From Spirogloea muscicola (Eukaryota; Streptophyta; Zygnematophyceae; Spirogloeales; Spirogloeaceae), in the NCBI GenBank assembly GCA_009602725.1, contig WELB01000046.1, positions 250,567 to 262,434 on the forward strand: a stretch of DNA of 11,868 bases, read 5' to 3'. Below are positions 9,517 to 11,868 of this stretch, piece by piece (within the stretch, counting starts at the first letter, position 1; the number at the start of each line of letters is the position of its first letter). The translations under genes and the position numbers were made by a program. The notes under the pieces are model-generated. The model saw only the letters and a list, made by a program, of their open reading frames with translations. It was not told where the DNA came from and searched no databases.

Positions 9517-9605
9517 CACCCCGCAGCTCCAGCAGTGGTCGTTTGATGGGTCAACAAGGCCCCCTTATCTTTGCGCTAGTTTTTGTCTGAACAATGTATT
9601 GGCTT

Positions 9606-10000
9606 GAGTTGGCCTCGCTTTAATTTCATGCGCACCGCGTGCCGTCTCTCTTTGCAGCGGTCCCTTGCTGTCGCGGTTCACCTGCGCGCCGGCCGCGCTT
9701 TGGCTGCGGCCTCCGGCTACCGTGAGGGCGACGTCTTTCCGCCGTCTAGCTATTCAGACTTGCATCTTCTGACTAGAGGTTACTAAGAGTCCCCTTGCTG
9801 CTGTCTTAGTACTTAGCACCTAGGCTTCTTCTGTCCTTGTCCATTCCTTTTGGGCTGGCCTCTCCCAGCCACCAGTCAATCTGGCCTCGCTTGCTTTCTT
9901 TTGTAGCTGCTACACGCTTGTAGGCCCCTCCGAACCTTTGTCATTCTTTTTGGGCTGGCTTTTCGCAGCCCTTGCCCCCATTGGGAGTGCCACTTCTTCT
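9606..10000 (+). mobile_element. 5'-truncated non-LTR retroelement: ORF tail and 3' UTR
   Basis: The plus frame reads LQRSLAVAVHLRAGRALAAA ... SSYSDLHLLTRGY and stops at 9784-9786 (TAA). It aligns with the C-terminus of the larger ORF at the right edge (LQRAQAYALHQKAGRALAAG ... ASDLYVLTRGY). The body upstream of about 9606 is missing, as expected for incomplete target-primed reverse transcription. The 3' UTR holds two GGGCTGGC hairpins: 9852-9869 (imperfect, CTCTCCCAGCC) and 9952-9971 (GGGCTGGCTTTTCGCAGCCC). It ends in CACTTCTTCT at about 10000, where an inverted fragment begins. Confidence 0.65.
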
Positions 10001-10145
10001 CTAAAAAAGAGAGAAGGCGCGCGGTGCGCATGAAACTGAAAAGGAGGCCAATTCTAGCCTTACTTATGTCCTGTTAACGGGAGAAAGGGGGCTCTCACAG
10101 GGAGAGAAAAGCTTAATGTCGAGGGCTTGGAAAGCTAGCCCAGAG
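10001..10145 (-). mobile_element. Inverted fragment of the same retroelement
   Basis: The minus strand at 10051-10005 reads TTGGCCTCCTTTTCAGTTTC then ATGCGCACCGCGCGCC, matching the plus strand at 9609-9656 (TTGGCCTCGCTTTAATTTCA then TGCGCACCGCGTGCC). The fragment is therefore in the opposite orientation to its neighbour. A hairpin of the family type, GGGCT...AGCCC, lies at 10123-10141. No intact coding remains. Confidence 0.6.
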
Positions 10146-10765
10146 AAATGGACAGGTTTAAGGGCCGAAAAGGCACTGCTGGCTTTAACAGCAACAGAAA
10201 CAGCGCATTCAAATTGAGATTCTTTTTGGGTCAGCCTTTACCAGCCCCTACCCTCTGTGTGCCCCTACACTCCATTTTCTGTGGGCGAGCAATTCCTTTC
10301 AAATGGTGCTCGGCTAGGCAAAAGCACTCTCTTCTGCATCTCTTGTGCTGGCCTCTCATAGCATTAAGAAGAAGGGCTCGCCCATAGAGGATAGGGGCTG
10401 CAAACGGCCAGCCCAAAAACAAATGAATAAAGTGCGAGAAGGGGCCAGTGGGGGGCCACAGCATTGCCTTACATCGGAAGAGCTGTTTCTTTCCTTGCGC
10501 CTTCCGGCCCTTTCGGACCTTGATCATTCATTTTGGGCTGGCCTCTCACAGTCATCGCCTTAATTTGCAAGAGCTGTGTCTTCTTTCTTTCCTGCTGCCA
10601 GCCTCTCATGTTTGCGGCTGATGACTAGGAGTCACTGTGTAGGCACCTTGACGGTCTCTACGTTTCCAGGCTCCCTTGGACCTTGTTTTTGTGGGCTGGC
10701 TTTTCACAGCCCTCGCCCCACCTGAGTAGCTGCTGTATTCCCCTCTTCCTTCCCTGTCTGTCTTT
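10146..10765. mobile_element. Mosaic of retroelement 3'-UTR repeats in both orientations
   Basis: TTTTTGGGTCAGCC (10223) with CCAGCCCCTACCCTC and later GGGCGAGC (10282) is mirrored on the minus strand by TTTTTGGGCTGGCC ... GCAGCCCCTATCCTC ... GGGCGAGC (10418-10375). Plus-orientation units follow: TCGGAAGAGCTGTTTCTTTC with GGGCTGGCCTCTCACAGTC at 10473-10553, and a second unit whose TTTGCGGCTGATGACTAGG (10611) resembles a decayed ORF tail, followed by GGGCTGGCTTTTCACAGCCC at 10693-10712. No protein-coding gene is supported here. Confidence 0.6.
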
Positions 10766-10875
10766 GAGTGAGTGAGTGTGAGAGTGCGTGTGTGAGTAAG
10801 TGAGTGCGTAAGTGCGTGCGTGCGTGCATGCGTGGGTGCGCACGTGTGTGCGCACGTGTGTTGCATATGTGTGTA
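10766..10875. repeat. (GTGA)n/(GTGC)n microsatellite
   Basis: TGAGTGAGTG runs change to GTGCGTGCGTGC and then to GTGCGCACGTGTGTGCGCAC. Alternating purine-pyrimidine over most of its second half is the type of sequence that can adopt Z-DNA. It follows a retroelement 3' end, as the CT tract does at 417. Frames through it are His/Thr repeats and artefacts. Confidence 0.9.
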
Positions 10876-10998
10876 ATTTAGTCCGAATGTAGGTCATATG
10901 TCCACTTATGCCTCTTCCCTCCATCTCAGACAAGCTTCACAAGGCCGGAAGGCACCAAACCCACACAGCTATGCAAGTGGCTTCACCGAGTGGAAGCT

Positions 10999-11214
10999 TA
11001 CCAATCCCGAGTCAGCAGCCGCAAGTCGGAGTAACTTGCAGCTTGAACGGAGTGAGCTCTTCCAAAAGGCGGCGGGGACTGTGAAAAGCCAGCCCTGAAA
11101 CAATGGACAATGAAAGATTGCGTGTATATTAAGAGATGGGGAGGCCATGTGTGGCCAAGTACAAAGGCAAGCACATTGGACAAATGTACGTCACCTGCTG
11201 CAAAGCTGACCCGC
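10999..11214 (-). mobile_element. 3' UTR of the right-edge retroelement plus a second ORF-tail copy
   Basis: On the minus strand, downstream of the stop at 11215, a 3' UTR contains GGGCTGGCTTTTCACAGTCC (11095-11076) and then GGAAGAGCTCACTCC. Next comes a second copy of the ORF end, AGTTACTCCGACTTGCGGC then TGCTGACTCGGGATTGG (about 11040-11001; SYSDLRLLTRDW). So the tail is duplicated in tandem: one tail belongs to the large partial ORF and one to an older fragment behind it. Confidence 0.6.
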
Positions 11215-11868
11215 TCAGTAACCACGAGTCAGCACATAGAGGTCGCTAGCTGACGCTCGAATACCGCACGGCAATTGACTAGCTCTTGTGCCAGCAGCTA
11301 ATGCTCGACCAGCTTTCTGATGCAGAGCATACGCCTGAGCTCGTTGCAGACAGGTTGACACTCGACGTCGCAGAAATGACACATAGGCTGCCGGCATACC
11401 CATCTGGGCTGGGAGCATATCCTCGCGTCGTGCATATCCAAGACTCGCTATGTTCTCGAGTAGGGTATGGAAGCGAGGACCCAAGCAGCCGAAAGTGTCG
11501 ATTGCGGCCGGGAGGAGGTGGTCACTGCGGGGGTAGTCTGAGTAGTGTCGGAGCTTTTTCTGCTCAGCACCTCCCACTGCGTGGCCAGCAATGTGTGTGG
11601 AAGCGGAACTCTTGTATGCCTCAGTCACCACCACATCAACCAAAGCTCGTGGGCCTCCGCCAGGTTGTACACCCACAATGTCCAGGGTGCGACGGTGATG
11701 GCCTCCCTGGAAATCCGTGGTGATGGGCATTACATTGCTCACTTCCATGATGGCGCGGTAGCCGGCGTCGCGCATCAAGCCCGCCAGGGCGTCCCGTAGG
11801 AGATTGTGGACGCCCACCACCTCAGGGCCTGTGGGACACCGCAGCATGTGGGTGGCTAGGTCTCCGCC
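11215..11868 (-). CDS. Non-LTR retrotransposon ORF, C-terminal endonuclease-like part (partial)
   Basis: The frame is open from the right edge of the window to the TGA at 11215, 217 residues, and continues beyond the edge. It begins GGDLATHMLRC, followed by VHNLLRDALAGLMRDAGY: the HxLRC...HNxLRDxL pattern found after the reverse transcriptase in many LINE-type ORFs. It then has RRTLDIVGVQ, ALVDVVVTEAY and AEQKKLRHYSDYP, which fit the spaced R...D, D-x-x-VT and K..HY elements of the restriction-like endonuclease region of RLE-class non-LTR elements. IDTFGCLGPRFHTLL resembles the usual ETFG block. The ORF ends ASDLYVLTRGY. The reverse transcriptase itself would lie outside the window. No frame break is visible in this part, so it may be fairly young. 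The exact clade is not determined. Confidence 0.65.
   Translation of the reverse strand, partial: GGDLATHMLRCPTGPEVVGVHNLLRDALAGLMRDAGYRAIMEVSNVMPITTDFQGGHHRRTLDIVGVQPGGGPRALVDVVVTEAYKSSASTHIAGHAVGGAEQKKLRHYSDYPRSDHLLPAAIDTFGCLGPRFHTLLENIASLGYARREDMLPAQMGMPAAYVSFLRRRVSTCLQRAQAYALHQKAGRALAAGTRASQLPCGIRASASDLYVLTRGY

Noticed and set aside
11286-11723. 145-codon plus-strand frame
   Set aside because: It is the antisense shadow of the retroelement ORF, whose motifs are on the minus strand.

Overview
This window is nuclear DNA from a eukaryote, most likely a green-lineage alga. It carries two multi-exon genes with GT-AG introns, a perfect Kozak context, long simple-sequence tracts and remnants of non-LTR retrotransposons. 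The deubiquitinase gene reads like a plant AMSH (for example ETLSRHS and VQYPSYIDSTPIEMP), and the neighbouring gene has an SPPPP-type, hydroxyproline-rich-glycoprotein-like segment typical of green algal walls. The species cannot be fixed from the sequence.

Layout. Positions 1-420 are pyrimidine-rich DNA with a retroelement tail fragment (LLTR-coding remnant plus a GGGCTG...CAGCCC hairpin). Positions 417-610 are a CT microsatellite. Positions 611-1519 hold no supported gene, but a 15-bp perfect inverted repeat lies about 100 bp beyond the stop of the minus-strand gene. Positions 1520-4745 (minus) hold a gene of at least six exons: a proline-rich stalk followed by a right-handed parallel beta-helix (pectin-lyase-like) domain; its 5' end was not found. 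Positions 4794-9118 (plus) hold a complete 14-exon AMSH/STAMBP-type K63 deubiquitinase of 512 residues, with all expected JAMM and second-zinc residues. Positions 9185-9516 are three copies of a 111-bp tandem repeat. Positions 9606 to the right edge are a patchwork of retroelement 3' ends in both orientations, finishing with a partial ORF (minus, 11215 to the edge) that encodes the C-terminal restriction-endonuclease-like part of a non-LTR retrotransposon.

Relations between genes. The two genes are divergent, and the open frame of the first visible minus exon ends only about 50 bp from the AMSH start codon. Either the pair shares a very compact promoter, or the minus gene has upstream exons running antisense through AMSH, or that gene is 5'-truncated. 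AMSH is a housekeeping endosomal/ESCRT enzyme and the beta-helix protein is probably extracellular; nothing in the sequence suggests a shared pathway. All splice models were built by eye from reading frame, splice signals and family conservation; every intron phase used is consistent.
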